The notes below the pieces were generated by a model that worked only from the letters and a program-made list of their open reading frames with translations, had not been told where the DNA came from and made no database searches. From the NCBI GenBank assembly GCA_900768735.1, contig CAAGDZ010000149.1:1-5585 (forward strand): a stretch of 5,585 nt of DNA. The letters run 5' to 3'. Both the position numbers and the translations under genes were made by a program. Position 1 is the first letter of the stretch; each line of letters starts with the position of its first letter. Of the stretch, positions 4,796 through 5,585 are shown piece after piece. The DNA is from Oscillospiraceae bacterium. GTDB lineage: Bacteria; Bacillota; Clostridia; Oscillospirales; Ruminococcaceae.

Positions 4796-5585
4796 CGCAG
4801 CCCTGTGCCTTCATAGCCTCTGCAACCTTTAAGAAGCCTGCGATGTTAGCGCCTGCCATGTAGTTGCCCTCAAGACCGTATTCCTTTGCTGCTGTGTCGC
4901 ACTGCTTGAAGATGTCCTTCATGATGCCCTTGAGCTTAGCGTCAACCTCTTCAAAGGTCCAGCTGTAGCGCATGGAGTTCTGGCTCATCTCAAGACCCGA
5001 TGTAGCTACGCCGCCTGCGTTTGCAGCCTTTGCGGGACCGTAGAGAATGCCGTTTGCGAGGTATACTTCGATAGCCTCGGGAGTAGAAGGCATATTAGCG
5101 CCCTCTGCAACTGCGAAGCAGCCGTTCTTTACGAGAGCCTGTGCGGACTCGCCGTTGATTTCGTTCTGTGTAGCGCAGGGGAGTGCGATGTCGCAGGGGA
5201 TAGTCCAGATGCCCGAGCAGCCCTCTGTGTAGGTTACGTTCTTGTGAGAGGTTCTGTCGAGGTATTCCTTGATTCTCTTTCTCTCAACTTCCTTAAGCTG
5301 CTTTACGCAGTCAAGGTCGATACCGTTTGCATCGTAGATGTAACCGTTGGAATCGGAAAGAGCAACAACCTTTGCGCCGTACTCTGTAGCCTTCTCAGTT
5401 GCATAGATAGCAACGTTACCGGAACCGGAAACAACAACAGTCTTGCCCTCGAAGCTCTTGCCGTTAGCCTTGAGCATCTCGTTTGTGAAGTAGCAGAGAC
5501 CGTAGCCTGTTGCCTGAGTTCTTGCGAGAGAGCCGCCGTATGTAAGACCCTTACCTGTAAGAACGCCTGTGAATTCGTTTCTGAT
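4791..5585 (-). CDS. gdhA: NADP-type glutamate dehydrogenase, C-terminal part (5' end outside window)
   Basis: The open frame enters at the right edge (first full codon 5583-5585) and ends with TAA at 4791. It gives 264 residues, about the last 60 percent of a roughly 445-450-aa hexameric enzyme. It makes glutamate from 2-oxoglutarate, ammonia and reduced NADP in the cytoplasm. In window numbering, GGSLARTQATGYG (17-29) is the conserved segment before the cofactor domain. VVVSGSGNVAIYA (50-62) is the Rossmann dinucleotide loop and SDSNG (77-81) follows its second strand. Then come ALPCATQNEI (134-143), AEGANMPST (160-168), GPAKAANAGGVATSGLEMSQNS (183-204) and the C-terminal NYMAGANIAGFLKVAEAM. 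The segment resembles the E. coli-like NADP group. Cofactor preference is inferred from this resemblance, since the catalytic Lys region is outside the window. The frame is intact. No terminator follows directly, so transcripts probably extend through the 53-aa gene. Confidence 0.96.
   Translation of the reverse strand: MRNEFTGVLTGKGLTYGGSLARTQATGYGLCYFTNEMLKANGKSFEGKTVVVSGSGNVAIYATEKATEYGAKVVALSDSNGYIYDANGIDLDCVKQLKEVERKRIKEYLDRTSHKNVTYTEGCSGIWTIPCDIALPCATQNEINGESAQALVKNGCFAVAEGANMPSTPEAIEVYLANGILYGPAKAANAGGVATSGLEMSQNSMRYSWTFEEVDAKLKGIMKDIFKQCDTAAKEYGLEGNYMAGANIAGFLKVAEAMKAQGCV

Overview
The window looks like chromosomal DNA from an anaerobic Firmicute. A clostridial gut bacterium of the Ruminococcaceae/Oscillospiraceae type is most likely. 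This is inferred from the GdhA and GlmS sequences, the strong AGGAGG-type ribosome binding sites, the consensus sigma-A promoters and the mid-GC coding style. It was not tested by any search. I see no mobile element, CRISPR array, tRNA or rRNA. Genes or short intergenic gaps cover the whole window, and the longest non-coding stretch is about 215 bases.

Layout, left to right. (1) The minus-strand 5' part of an FkbM-family methyltransferase gene runs off the left edge. (2) Complete minus-strand glmS (607 aa) makes glucosamine-6-phosphate, the first committed step toward UDP-GlcNAc and cell-wall or glycan precursors. It lies 51 bases upstream of the methyltransferase gene with no terminator between them, so the two are probably cotranscribed. 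(3) A 215-base intergenic region holds two back-to-back, near-consensus promoters: one for glmS (minus) and one for the next gene (plus). It also holds inverted repeats that could be operators. No glmS ribozyme is recognisable. (4) A plus-strand gene encodes a 501-aa modular protein of unknown function. Its order is three predicted membrane helices, a long Q/N/Y-rich prion-like tract containing seven QQYN repeats, five-plus copies of a 16-residue Pro/Ala/Glu repeat, and two C-terminal CxxC zinc ribbons. (5) Two hairpin terminators lie in the convergent gap. (6) A minus-strand gene for a 53-aa Lys/Asn-rich protein is too short for routine calling but has a perfect ribosome binding site. (7) The minus-strand 3' part of gdhA, NADP-type glutamate dehydrogenase, enters from the right edge.

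Function: glmS and gdhA are both housekeeping genes of nitrogen assimilation and amino-sugar supply, since glutamine donates nitrogen to GlmS and GdhA makes glutamate. Their proximity may be coincidental. The most unusual element is the repeat-rich membrane protein divergent from glmS. Its topology by the positive-inside rule puts the prion-like tail and zinc ribbons in the cytoplasm. The small protein gene after gdhA is the second item worth attention.
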